A stretch of 55,058 nt of DNA from positions 1 to 55,058 of the forward strand of contig JAPPNF010000030.1 of assembly GCA_028818755.1 (NCBI GenBank), given 5' to 3'. The notes beneath the pieces are model-generated. The model saw only the letters and a program-made list of their open reading frames with translations. It did not search any database and was not told the DNA's origin. Shown piece by piece: positions 23,799 through 31,943 of this stretch (position 1 is the first letter of the stretch; each line of letters starts with the position of its first letter). This DNA comes from Deltaproteobacteria bacterium (lineage in GTDB: Bacteria; Desulfobacterota; Binatia; UBA9968; JAJDTQ01). Made by a program: the position numbers and the translations under genes.

Positions 23799-25229
23799 AT
23801 GAAGCGGTTATTGTGGATTCTGGGCCTGATCCTGGTCTTGCTGGGCGCCGGCGCCGCGGGTCTCTTCTGGTACGATCCGGCGCTGGTGGAGAGCAACGTC
23901 GGCAACGTCCGAGGGGGGCTTTCCTCGCTGACCAGCAGGCTCCTTCCCGCCGAAGAGAAGGAGGTCTTTCCCTTCCGCCTCGCCAAGGTCGAGACCGGCG
24001 AGATCTTCTCCCGCATCACCACCACGGGCACCGTGAACCCGGTCTCGTCGGTGACCGTCTCCACGCAGGTATCCGGGACCATCAAGGACCTTCCCGTGGA
24101 CGTGCCGGCGAGGGTCAAGCAGGGGGATCTCATCGCGCGGCTCGATCAGGACCTGTTCCGGGCGCAGGTGCTCCAGGCCGAGGCCAAGGTGGCGAAGGCC
24201 AAGGCCAATCTCGCCAAGGAGCGCGCTGGCGTGACGATGCTGAAATCCCGCGTGGCGGCCAGCATCGAGGGCGCCCGGGCCGCGGTCGAGAACCTGGAAG
24301 AGAAGCACCGGCGCAACAAGGACCTCGTGGGCCGTAACCTCATCTCGCGCGACCAGTACGAGTCCATCAAGGCGGAATACGAGCGTGCGACCGCGCGTTT
24401 CAAGGAAGAGTCCGCCCGGGTGGACGAGGTCAAGGTCAAGAAGGCGGTCATCGCCGGCATCCGCGCGGACGTGCAGCAGGCGCAGGCCGAGCTCGAGATG
24501 GCGCGGGTACGCCTCAACCGTAGCGTCATACGAGCCCCCATCTCGGGCGTGGTGATCCAGAAGACCGTGGAAGCGGGGCAGACCGTGGCCGCCAGCCTGT
24601 CGTCGCCGCCGCTGGTGAAGATCGCCGAGCTCGAGGAGATGAAGGTCTCGGCCTTCGTCGACGAGGCGGACATCGGCAAGGTGAAGGTGGATCAGGAAGT
24701 GGAGTTCCAAGTGGACTCGTACCCCGGGCGAACCTTCAACGGCAAGGTGGTGCGCATCTTCCCGTCGCCGCTCATCAAGGACAACGTCGTGACCTACGAC
24801 ACCGAGATCCGCGTGCGCAACGAAGACCTGGCCCTCAAGCCGGGCATGACCGCCAACGTCACCATCATTCTGGCCAGAAGGAACGACGTGCTGATCGTTC
24901 CGAGCGCCGCCCTGAGAGTCAGCGGCCGCGATATCCGCCAGCTCTACCCCGACATGCCCAGGCGTGGCGGTGGGCGCCGGCGCGGCCGGCCCACCCCCGA
25001 GCAGCGGCGCCGGTGGTTGCTGGAGGGCAGGGGCGCCGTTTGGGTCTACCGCGACGACAAGCCCGCCCGGGCGCGCATCCGCTTCGGAGCCACGGACGCC
25101 AAGAACATGGAGATCGTCTCGGGTCTCGAAGCGGGCGACCAGGTCATCGTGGGGATCCGCTCCGAGGCCATGAAACGCGCCACCAACACCACCGCCCGCG
25201 TGCGCTCGCGAATCCTCGGAGGCCTCTGA
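23799..25229 (+). CDS. MacA-like periplasmic adaptor (HlyD/RND adaptor family)
   Basis: 476-aa membrane-fusion protein. One N-terminal membrane anchor (residues about 4-24, LWILGLILVLLGAGAAGLF). The lipoyl half-motifs are ITTTGTVNPVSSVTVSTQVS, and SVIRAPISGVV after a long alpha-hairpin (about residues 115-240, rich in Lys/Glu/Ala). A beta-barrel and membrane-proximal domain follow. A basic insertion RRGGGRRRGRPTPEQRRRW (about residue 388 onward) is unusual. ATG at 23799 follows GGGGAAAGAG. It works with the adjacent MacB-like pump to expel macrolides, toxins or peptides through an outer-membrane channel not encoded here. Confidence 0.88.
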   Translation: MKRLLWILGLILVLLGAGAAGLFWYDPALVESNVGNVRGGLSSLTSRLLPAEEKEVFPFRLAKVETGEIFSRITTTGTVNPVSSVTVSTQVSGTIKDLPVDVPARVKQGDLIARLDQDLFRAQVLQAEAKVAKAKANLAKERAGVTMLKSRVAASIEGARAAVENLEEKHRRNKDLVGRNLISRDQYESIKAEYERATARFKEESARVDEVKVKKAVIAGIRADVQQAQAELEMARVRLNRSVIRAPISGVVIQKTVEAGQTVAASLSSPPLVKIAELEEMKVSAFVDEADIGKVKVDQEVEFQVDSYPGRTFNGKVVRIFPSPLIKDNVVTYDTEIRVRNEDLALKPGMTANVTIILARRNDVLIVPSAALRVSGRDIRQLYPDMPRRGGGRRRGRPTPEQRRRWLLEGRGAVWVYRDDKPARARIRFGATDAKNMEIVSGLEAGDQVIVGIRSEAMKRATNTTARVRSRILGGL

Positions 25230-25232
25230 GCG

Positions 25233-27332
25233 GTGGAACGGCCGGCGGTCATTGAAGTCGAGGACCTCACCAAGGTCTACGATCTCGGCGAGCAGAAGGT
25301 GGAGGCGCTGAAGGGCGTCTCGTTGCGCATCTTAGCCGGCGAGATCGTCGCGCTCATGGGGCCTTCGGGCTCCGGCAAGTCGACGCTCATGAACCTCCTG
25401 GGCTGCCTGGACCGGCCCACCTCCGGCGAGTACAGCCTAAACGGCAATGACATCGGCAGCCTGTCGTCCGACGAGATGGCCGCGCTCCGCAACCACGAGA
25501 TCGGTTTCGTCTTCCAGAACTACAATCTCCTGGCCCGCACCACCTCCCTGGAGAACGCTGAGCTGCCGTCTCTCTACAACGGAGTGCCCACGGCCGAGGG
25601 ACGCCGCAAGGCCCGGGAGATGCTGGAGCTGGTAGGTCTGGGAGACCGGATGACGCACCGGCCCACCCAGTTGTCCGGCGGCCAGCAGCAACGGGTGGCC
25701 ATCGCCCGGGCCCTGCTCAACGACCCGAGGATAATCCTGGCGGACGAGCCCACGGGCAACCTCGATACCCAGACCGGCGCCGAGATCATCGAGCTCTTCA
25801 AGACGCTCAACCGGGAGAAGGGCATCACCATCGTCTTCGTGACGCACGATCCCGAGGTGGCCTCGCACGGGCAGCGCGTCATCCATTTCAAGGACGGCCT
25901 GGTGGAACGCGAGGAGGCAGGGAGCCGGACAAACGCCGCCGCGGCGGGGCAATCCGCCCAGGTCCATGCCGCGGCGGAGAGCGAGGACGCCGGAGGCGGC
26001 GACGTCGCAGGTGCGGGAGGCGGTGGCGCAGGCCATGACGGCGGCGGGGCGGACGACAACGGCAACAGCGCGGACAATGGCAACGGCGGCCGCTATGGCC
26101 GGAGGCGTCTGGGGGCCGGAGTCCGGGCCAACGTCCGCATCGCGCTGCGGGCCATCCGGGTGAACAAGCTCCGGTCGGCGCTGACCATGCTGGGAGTCAT
26201 CATCGGCGTCGGCGCGGTCATCGCCATGGTGGCCATCGGAGAAGGCGCCAAGGCCAGGGTCGCCAAGCAGATGGAGCGTCTGGGCAGCAACCGCGTGTCG
26301 GTCTATGCCGGAATGGTGACCCGCGGCGGCCGCCGTGTGCGGGGTGCGCGGATCACGACGCTCACGGAGGCGGACGCCAGGGCTATCCAGGCCGACGTGC
26401 CGGGAGTGGTGCGGGTCGCGCCCCATGTCCGGGGCTCCGCCCAGGTGGTCTACGGCAACAAGAACTGGTATTCGCCCTTCACCGGCACCACCCCGGATTA
26501 CCTCGGCATCATGAACTGGGGCGTTGAGTCGGGGTCCGGCTTCACCGACGACGACATGCTCCTGAACCGGAAGGTGGCCCTCATCGGGCAGACCGTGGGC
26601 AAGGAACTCTTCGGCGACGACTATCCGATCGGGCAGACCATCAGGGTCAAGCACATCCCCTTCGAGGTGGTGGGCGTGCTCAAGGAGCGGGGGACGTCCT
26701 CGTGGGCCGGCGACCTCGACGACATCGTCATCGTCCCGCTCAAAACGGCGCAGCGGAAGCTTCTGGGGATCCGTTACGTGCGCGGCATCGAGGTCAGCGC
26801 CGAAAGCCAGGAAGCCACGTCGGACGTGCAGGACGGCATTACCGCCCTGTTGAGGGTGCGCCACAAGATCACCGGCACCAAGCTGGACGACTTCCGGGTC
26901 CGCAACCGCACCGACATCCTGGAAGCGGCCAACGAGGCCGCCAGCACCCTGGGCTACCTTCTCGCCGGCATCGCCGGGGTGGCGCTCATCGTCGGCGGCA
27001 TCGGCATCATGAACATCATGCTGGTGTCGGTGACCGAGCGCACCCGCGAGATCGGCGTGCGCCTGGCCATCGGAGCGAGACGGCGGGACATCCGCCGCCA
27101 GTTCCTCACCGAAGCCATGGTGCTGAGTCTCTTGGGGGGCGCCGTCGGCATTGTCGCCGGGGCCGCCGCCTCTCTGGGGCTTTCCTACATGGGCGGCTGG
27201 CAGATCGTCATCTCGCCCAGTGCCGTCCTGCTGGCCTTCGCCTTCGCCGCCGCTATCGGCGTGTTCTTCGGCTTCCAGCCCGCCAACCGGGCGGCGCGGC
27301 TCAACCCCATCGAAGCGCTACGGTACGAGTAG
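25233..27332 (+). CDS. MacB-like ABC transporter (fused ATPase and permease)
   Basis: 699-aa pump, GTG start 3 bp after the adaptor stop. ATPase residues 1-225: Walker A GPSGSGKST, signature LSGGQQQRVAIARAL, Walker B ILADEPTGNLD. The permease half has TM1 in ALTMLGVIIGVGAVIAMVAI, a large periplasmic domain, and three C-terminal helices with the typical GGIGIMNIMLVSVTERTREIG. It is longer than the usual ~650 aa because of a low-complexity Gly/Ala/Asp/Asn-rich linker (about residues 228-288) between the ATPase and TM1. With the preceding adaptor it forms a MacAB-type efflux system. Confidence 0.9.
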   Translation: MERPAVIEVEDLTKVYDLGEQKVEALKGVSLRILAGEIVALMGPSGSGKSTLMNLLGCLDRPTSGEYSLNGNDIGSLSSDEMAALRNHEIGFVFQNYNLLARTTSLENAELPSLYNGVPTAEGRRKAREMLELVGLGDRMTHRPTQLSGGQQQRVAIARALLNDPRIILADEPTGNLDTQTGAEIIELFKTLNREKGITIVFVTHDPEVASHGQRVIHFKDGLVEREEAGSRTNAAAAGQSAQVHAAAESEDAGGGDVAGAGGGGAGHDGGGADDNGNSADNGNGGRYGRRRLGAGVRANVRIALRAIRVNKLRSALTMLGVIIGVGAVIAMVAIGEGAKARVAKQMERLGSNRVSVYAGMVTRGGRRVRGARITTLTEADARAIQADVPGVVRVAPHVRGSAQVVYGNKNWYSPFTGTTPDYLGIMNWGVESGSGFTDDDMLLNRKVALIGQTVGKELFGDDYPIGQTIRVKHIPFEVVGVLKERGTSSWAGDLDDIVIVPLKTAQRKLLGIRYVRGIEVSAESQEATSDVQDGITALLRVRHKITGTKLDDFRVRNRTDILEAANEAASTLGYLLAGIAGVALIVGGIGIMNIMLVSVTERTREIGVRLAIGARRRDIRRQFLTEAMVLSLLGGAVGIVAGAAASLGLSYMGGWQIVISPSAVLLAFAFAAAIGVFFGFQPANRAARLNPIEALRYE

Positions 27333-27335
27333 GGG

Positions 27336-28064
27336 CTACTCCGGCGCCTTGAAGGAGTAGGCCGTGCGGAACGCCTCCGTGGCCTGCATGCGCGCCCACC
27401 AGGCGCCCACCGCCGGCCGCGCGTTCCAATCCACCAGCCTTTCCAGTTTGTTGGACTCGAAGCGCTCGATGAACGGAGCGATGGAGCAGTCCGCCAGGGA
27501 CATGCGGTCGCCGTTGAGCCAGGGCCGGTCGGCCAAAGCCGTTTCCACGTCATCCAGGATCTCGGCAAGCCGGGCTTCGGCATAGGCCATCTGTTCCTCG
27601 GAGATGCCGTTCCTGAGACGGTCCCGCAGGAGCGCGCGCTTCGGTTCGGTGGGCTGCTGCATGACGGCGGCCTCGCGCTCTTCGTCGGACAGGTGCTCGT
27701 AGCGCTTGATGCGGCCCTGCTTGATGAAGGAAATGATGTTGACGTTCCGGTGCAGCTCGTGCTCGAACCGGTCCATCCAGATACGCATTTGCGCGCGTTC
27801 GTAGGGGTCTTCGGGCCGCAACGGCACCTCCGGCCACACGTCTTCCAGGTACTCCAGGATGAAGTTGGACTCGATGACGATGCGGCCGTCGTGGACCAGG
27901 GTGGGCACGACCCCGTTGGGGTTCAACTCCACGTACCAGGGTTCCAGGTTCTCGAACTTCGCGAGGTTCACATAGACGCTCTCCCAGGAGAGCCGCTTCG
28001 CCGCCAAGGCGATGCGCACGCGGCGCGAGCAGGTGGAACTCCACCAATGGTAGAGTTTCAGCAT
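27336..28064 (-). CDS. Glutathione S-transferase family protein
   Basis: 242-aa GST, third in this window. The N-terminal domain: LKLYHWWSSTCSRRVRIALA with Ser/Cys candidates for thiol activation, NPNGVVPTLV with cis-Pro, and ESNFILEYLEDVWP. The helical C-terminal domain includes an extra segment around residues 120-170 rich in charged residues. GGAGGTG lies six bases before the ATG at 28064, which decides this start over an in-frame start 78 bp upstream. It converges with the MacB-like gene, 3 bp apart. The physiological substrate is unknown. Confidence 0.85.
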   Translation of the reverse strand: MLKLYHWWSSTCSRRVRIALAAKRLSWESVYVNLAKFENLEPWYVELNPNGVVPTLVHDGRIVIESNFILEYLEDVWPEVPLRPEDPYERAQMRIWMDRFEHELHRNVNIISFIKQGRIKRYEHLSDEEREAAVMQQPTEPKRALLRDRLRNGISEEQMAYAEARLAEILDDVETALADRPWLNGDRMSLADCSIAPFIERFESNKLERLVDWNARPAVGAWWARMQATEAFRTAYSFKAPE

Positions 28065-28213
28065 GAAGACACCTCCAGCGGCAGGTTGGCGTTCCGAAAG
28101 AAGACCAGTCCGAAGATAGCGGTCTTGCGGGGAAATTGCCATTCGTGGAAGGTTTGACAGCCGGCCTGAGCGCGCCTAGATTTCCAGGTATTCCAATAGC
28201 GGAGGAGAATTGA

Positions 28214-28609
28214 ATGGATGCTTTCCGGCAGGGTGCTTTCAGTTGGTGCGAGCTTCTGACGACGGATGTCGAGGCCGCCAAGACGTTTTATTCCGAGCTC
28301 TTCGGGTGGACCATGGAGCCGGTCACGAACGCGGCCAACGAGGGCATGCAGTACAACCTGGTGAAGGTGGACGGGACCGAGATCGGCGGCATTATGGCTG
28401 TGCCGCCCCATGCCCAGGGCATGCCCCCGTCATGGGGAACCTATGTGACCGTGGATGACGTGGATGCGGCGGCGGCCAAGGCACGGGAGCTTGGCGGCGA
28501 CGTTGTTGTGCCGTTGACGGATATTCCGGAGGTGGGGCGCTTCTGTGTCATCAAGGATCCCCAGGGTGCGGTGATCTCCATGATCACCTACCTCGAGACG
28601 CACTCGTAG
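28214..28609 (+). CDS. VOC (glyoxalase/bleomycin-resistance) superfamily protein
   Basis: 131-aa protein made of one pair of beta-alpha-beta3 modules. FSWCELLTTDVEAAKTFYSE at the N-terminus and the late GRFCVIKDPQGAVISMI are the family blocks, and WGTYVTVDDVDAAAAKARE starts the second module. Similar proteins often occur as 27-kDa-antigen or CFP30B-like types. Metal ligands are not obvious: the Glu in SWCELL is present but the usual His pair is not. GGAGGAGAAT precedes the ATG. The function is unknown. Confidence 0.8.
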   Translation: MDAFRQGAFSWCELLTTDVEAAKTFYSELFGWTMEPVTNAANEGMQYNLVKVDGTEIGGIMAVPPHAQGMPPSWGTYVTVDDVDAAAAKARELGGDVVVPLTDIPEVGRFCVIKDPQGAVISMITYLETHS

Positions 28610-28650
28610 GGAGACCACGGCTTGTCGGCCCGCGAGCCACGGGTTTCAGG

Positions 28651-29256
28651 GTGACGCCGGTGTCCGAGAATCTGCCGGAAGACTCGCTCGTGCGCTGCGA
28701 TTGGGCCACGACCGAGTTGTCCACGGCTTATCACGACGCGGAGTGGGGGGTTCCGTGCCATGATGACCGGACGCTCTTCGAGTTCCTGATCCTGGAGGGG
28801 GCGCAGGCGGGCTTGAGCTGGGAAACCATCCTGAGGAAGCGGCACCACTACCGCCGCGCGTTCAGCGGTTTCGACCCCGACGCCGTGGCACGCTATGATG
28901 AGAGCAAGCGGAATGAACTGTTGAAGGACGCGGGCCTGGTGCGGAACCGCCTGAAGATCGGCGCGGCAGTGGCCAACGCCCAGGCGTTCGTCCGGGTCAG
29001 GGAGGAGCACGGGACCTTCGACCGCTATATCTGGCGGTTCGTCGGCGGACAGCCGCGGACCAACGGGTGGCGGGTCCAGGAAGACGTCCCGGCGCGCACG
29101 ACGGAGTCCGAAGCCATGAGCCGGGACCTTGGGCGCCGCGGGTTCCGTTTCGTCGGCCCCACCATCTGCTATGCTTTCATGCAGGCGGTGGGGATGGTGA
29201 ACGATCACCTGGTGCAGTGCTTCAGGCATCGCGCCGTCGCCGGCCTGGAGGCGTAA
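28651..29256 (+). CDS. tag: DNA-3-methyladenine glycosylase I (Tag)
   Basis: 201-aa Tag-family glycosylase that removes 3-methyladenine. RCDWA (Cys16) and YHDAEWGVP (His28) plus the C-terminal NDHLVQCF (His and Cys) match the four zinc ligands of E. coli Tag. The Glu in FEFLILEGAQAGLSWETIL corresponds to the conserved substrate-binding acidic region, and FRFVGPTICYAFMQAVGMVN is the family C-terminal signature. The start is GTG at 28651; a GTG nine bases later is equally possible. No strong Shine-Dalgarno. Confidence 0.92.
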   Translation: MTPVSENLPEDSLVRCDWATTELSTAYHDAEWGVPCHDDRTLFEFLILEGAQAGLSWETILRKRHHYRRAFSGFDPDAVARYDESKRNELLKDAGLVRNRLKIGAAVANAQAFVRVREEHGTFDRYIWRFVGGQPRTNGWRVQEDVPARTTESEAMSRDLGRRGFRFVGPTICYAFMQAVGMVNDHLVQCFRHRAVAGLEA

Positions 29257-29309
29257 CCTCCGGTGGCGGAAGGGGGCCGGCCGGCATACATACGGGGGAG
29301 GAGAACGTA

Positions 29310-29699
29310 ATGACGGCAGGCTTGTCTCGCGTCGGTTCGGGTTACGTTTACGCGCTCATGCGAATCGTCGTCGGGCTCGCGTTCGCGCAGCACGGAGCGC
29401 AGAAGCTGTTCGGTGTCTTCGGCGGCGTCGACGGCGGCGGTGCGACGGTGGAGATTCTGTCCCTCATGGGTGTGGCGGGCGTCATCGAGTTGGGCGGCGG
29501 TCTGCTGGTGGCCATCGGGCTCCTGACCCGCCTTGCGGCTTTCCTTGCCAGCGGCCTCATGGCCTGCGCCTATTTCATGGCCCACGCGGGCCGCGGTTTC
29601 TGGCCCATCGAGAACCAGGGCGAGCTCGCCGTTCTCTTCTGCTTCGTGTTCCTGTACATCGCATTCCGGGGCGGCGGCCTGGGCGGGTTCCGCCGCTAA
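29310..29699 (+). CDS. DoxX family membrane protein
   Basis: 129-aa four-helix membrane protein. It has the DoxX block LMRIVVGLAFAQHGAQKLFG near the N-terminus, GVIELGGGLLVAIGLLTRLA in the middle and NQGELAVLFCFVFLYIAF in the last helix. ATG at 29310 follows GGGGGAGGAG. It sits 4 bp before apaH. DoxX-type proteins are linked to thiol and oxidative stress homeostasis in some bacteria, but the role here is unknown. Confidence 0.88.
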   Translation: MTAGLSRVGSGYVYALMRIVVGLAFAQHGAQKLFGVFGGVDGGGATVEILSLMGVAGVIELGGGLLVAIGLLTRLAAFLASGLMACAYFMAHAGRGFWPIENQGELAVLFCFVFLYIAFRGGGLGGFRR

Positions 29700-29703
29700 C
29701 CGC

Positions 29704-30519
29704 ATGGCCACCTACGCCATCGGCGACGTTCAGGGCTGCTATGAACCGCTCCGGCGGCTGCTGGACGTCGTCGGCTTCGATCCGGCGGCCGACCGGCTGT
29801 GGTTCGCCGGCGACCTGGTGAACCGCGGACCGGATTCCCTCGCGGTGCTGCGCTTCGTCAAGGGGCTCGGCGCCGGCGCGGTCTCGGTCCTCGGCAACCA
29901 CGACATTCACCTCATCTGCCGGGCGGCGGGCGTTTCCGACGCCAAACGCCTGGACACCCTTGACGGCGTGCTGGCCGCTCCCGACCGTGACGAGCTCGTG
30001 GAGTGGCTGCGCCGTCTTCCGCTGATCCACCGCGACGGCGGATACGTGCTCTCCCACGCCGGTCTGTTGCCGCAATGGTCCACCGGCATGGCCGTGGAGT
30101 TGGCGGGAGAGGTCGAAGCGCGGCTGCGCGCGGCCGATTACGGGGAGTTCCTGCGGCGTCAGACGGGCCGCTCGGTGGAGGCGTGGTCCGACGACCTCGG
30201 CGGGCCGAAACGCTGGAGCTGCATCCTCGGCGTGTTCACGCGGCTCCGGTGCTGCACGGCCGACGGCCGCATGGCGCTGTCGTTCTCGGGGGCGCCGGCG
30301 GACGCGCCCCAAGGATACAGTCCCTGGTTCACATGGCGCCGCGGCCCGACGGACGAGACGGTGCTGTACGGGCACTGGGCGACCCTGGGGTATTACCGCG
30401 AGAACGGCACGGTTTGCCTGGACAGCGGATGCGTCTGGGGCGGACCGTTGACCGCGCTGAGGCTCGACGACGGGCAGGTCTTCCAGGTGCCCGGCGGTAT
30501 GCCGCGCATCCATCGCTAG
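29704..30519 (+). CDS. apaH: Symmetrical diadenosine tetraphosphatase
   Basis: 271-aa calcineurin-like phosphoesterase hydrolysing Ap4A to two ADP. The metal-binding blocks are all present: GDVQGCYEPLRRLL (GD-x-QGC, residues 7-12), WFAGDLVNRGPDS, VLGNHD and VLSHAGLLPQW, with YGHWATLG and LDSGCVWGGPLTALRLDD near the C-terminus. The length is standard. Its TAG stop codon is the first three bases of palindromic element copy B. Four bp separate it from the DoxX gene. Confidence 0.93.
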   Translation: MATYAIGDVQGCYEPLRRLLDVVGFDPAADRLWFAGDLVNRGPDSLAVLRFVKGLGAGAVSVLGNHDIHLICRAAGVSDAKRLDTLDGVLAAPDRDELVEWLRRLPLIHRDGGYVLSHAGLLPQWSTGMAVELAGEVEARLRAADYGEFLRRQTGRSVEAWSDDLGGPKRWSCILGVFTRLRCCTADGRMALSFSGAPADAPQGYSPWFTWRRGPTDETVLYGHWATLGYYRENGTVCLDSGCVWGGPLTALRLDDGQVFQVPGGMPRIHR

Positions 30520-30700
30520 TGTCCTGTTCCACGTAATTCTTTACTAATCTGCTGGTCTTTTTTGCCGTCGGCTGCGTTGCTCTTCCTCGCGTGGTGCCCG
30601 CCCTGGGGCGACCTACGGTCGCCCCCACTCGTCATCGCGCCTTGCCGACGACAAAAAATCCTGCGCATCTTAGTAAAGAATTACGTGGAACAGGACACCA
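30517..30700. repeat. Palindromic MITE-like element, copy B
   Basis: About 182 bp. Perfect 29-bp arms 30519-30547 and 30670-30698 (GTGTCCTG... / ...CAGGACAC). The core 30548-30669 differs from copy A at only about six positions by hand count and keeps the central GGGGCGACC-TAC-GGTCGCCCC hairpin. The arm sequence is only 13 of 30 identical to copy A. The left end overlaps the apaH stop codon. About 70 bp without features follow before the queG stop. Confidence 0.9.
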
Positions 30701-30770
30701 GGCTCGGCGCGAAGGGTTTGGGATCCGCGCCAAGAGCGGGCATCGCGCGGAGACGGATCCGGAACCCCGC

Positions 30771-31868
30771 CTACCGACCGTCATCCGGGCGCGGGCGGGT
30801 TTGAAACCCGCCCCTGCCGAGCTGCTGCTCCAGCGCCCACGCCACGTGCTCCCGCACCAGCGGCGACGGGTCGTCGCTGCGCTCCCGCAACCCCTGCACG
30901 ATGAGAGGATCGTAGGGTGCATTGCCCAAGGCGACGGCGACGTTCCGCAGCCAGCATGCGTAGCCGATGCGGCGGATGGCGCTGCCGCTCATGATGCGCA
31001 GGAAATCCGCCTCGCTCCAGCGAAACAGCTCCAGCAGCGCCGGCGCGTCCAGGTCGTGCCGCGGCAGGAAGCCGGTCTCCCGCGTGGCGCGGGCGTAGCG
31101 GTTCCAGGGGCAGACGAGCTGGCAGTCGTCGCAGCCGTAGATGCGGTTTCCCATGAGCGGCCGCAGCTCCACCGGGATGGAGCCGCGCAACTCGATGGTG
31201 AGGTAGGAGATGCAGCGGCGGGCATCCAGCCGGTACGGGCCGGTGATGGCGCCGGTGGGGCAGACGTCGATGCACGCCCGGCAGGTGCCGCAGCGGTCCT
31301 CGGCGGCCTTGTCCGTGGGCAGCGCCAGATCCGTGTAGATCTCGCCCAGGAAGAACCACGAGCCGGCGCCGGTGTTGATGAGGTTCGTGTGCTTGCCGAT
31401 CCAGCCCAGGCCGGCATTGCGCGCCAGCGGCTTCTCCAGCACCGGTGCGCTGTCGGTGAACACGCGGTAGCCGAAGGGGCCCGCTACCTCGGTGATCCGA
31501 TCCGCCAGCGCCTGCAGCCGCTTCCGCAGGAGGCGGTGATAGTCCTGCCCCAACGCGTAGCGGGAGACATAGCCGAGGCGGGAGTCGTCCAGCACGTCCC
31601 ACGGGTCGGCCCCGCTCTCCGGCAGGTAGTCCATGCGGGCGGAGATCACCCGGACCGTGCCCGGCACCAGCTCGGCGGGGCGCGAGCGCCGGGAACCGTG
31701 CCGCTCCATGTACGCCATCTCGCCGTGCCGTCCCTCGGCGAGCCAGCGGTCCAGCAGCGCCTCGTCGCCGGCCAGGTCCACGCCGGTGATACCCACCTGC
31801 TGGAAGCCCAGCTCCCGGCCCCACGCCTTGATGCGTCCGGCCAGCCCGGCGAGGTCGGTCTCGGTCAT
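30771..31868 (-). CDS. queG: Epoxyqueuosine reductase
   Basis: 365-aa QueG, the cobalamin and double [4Fe-4S] enzyme that performs the last step of queuosine synthesis in tRNA anticodons. The clusters are in CGTCRACIDVCPTGAI and CDDCQLVCPWNRYA. The N-terminal cobalamin-binding domain has MAYMERHGSRR and YHRLLRKRLQALAD; the C-terminal HEAT-like tail has RRIGYACWLRNVAVALGN. The last residues (GGFQTRPRPDDGR) are encoded by a palindromic repeat and are probably not conserved. Other queuosine genes are not in the window. Confidence 0.93.
   Translation of the reverse strand: MTETDLAGLAGRIKAWGRELGFQQVGITGVDLAGDEALLDRWLAEGRHGEMAYMERHGSRRSRPAELVPGTVRVISARMDYLPESGADPWDVLDDSRLGYVSRYALGQDYHRLLRKRLQALADRITEVAGPFGYRVFTDSAPVLEKPLARNAGLGWIGKHTNLINTGAGSWFFLGEIYTDLALPTDKAAEDRCGTCRACIDVCPTGAITGPYRLDARRCISYLTIELRGSIPVELRPLMGNRIYGCDDCQLVCPWNRYARATRETGFLPRHDLDAPALLELFRWSEADFLRIMSGSAIRRIGYACWLRNVAVALGNAPYDPLIVQGLRERSDDPSPLVREHVAWALEQQLGRGGFQTRPRPDDGR
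30793..30813. repeat. Short perfect palindrome inside the queG 3' end
   Basis: GGGCGGGTTT-G-AAACCCGCCC, a compact hairpin. A degenerate relative occurs at 4145-4160 (GGCGGGTTTCAAATCCGG) downstream of the 4,5-dihydroxyphthalate decarboxylase-like gene, and a weaker one near 44097. Confidence 0.7.
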
Positions 31869-31943
31869 TTCACCCCGCTCTCAGGGTACCGCAGGAGGCA
31901 AGGGTCCTGGGTGGTCACGGCGTCCATTCATGGAGAGTGCAGG

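Noticed and set aside
25437..26864. 475-codon minus-strand frame over the macB-like gene
   Set aside because: Shadow of a strongly supported ABC transporter; no domain recognised.
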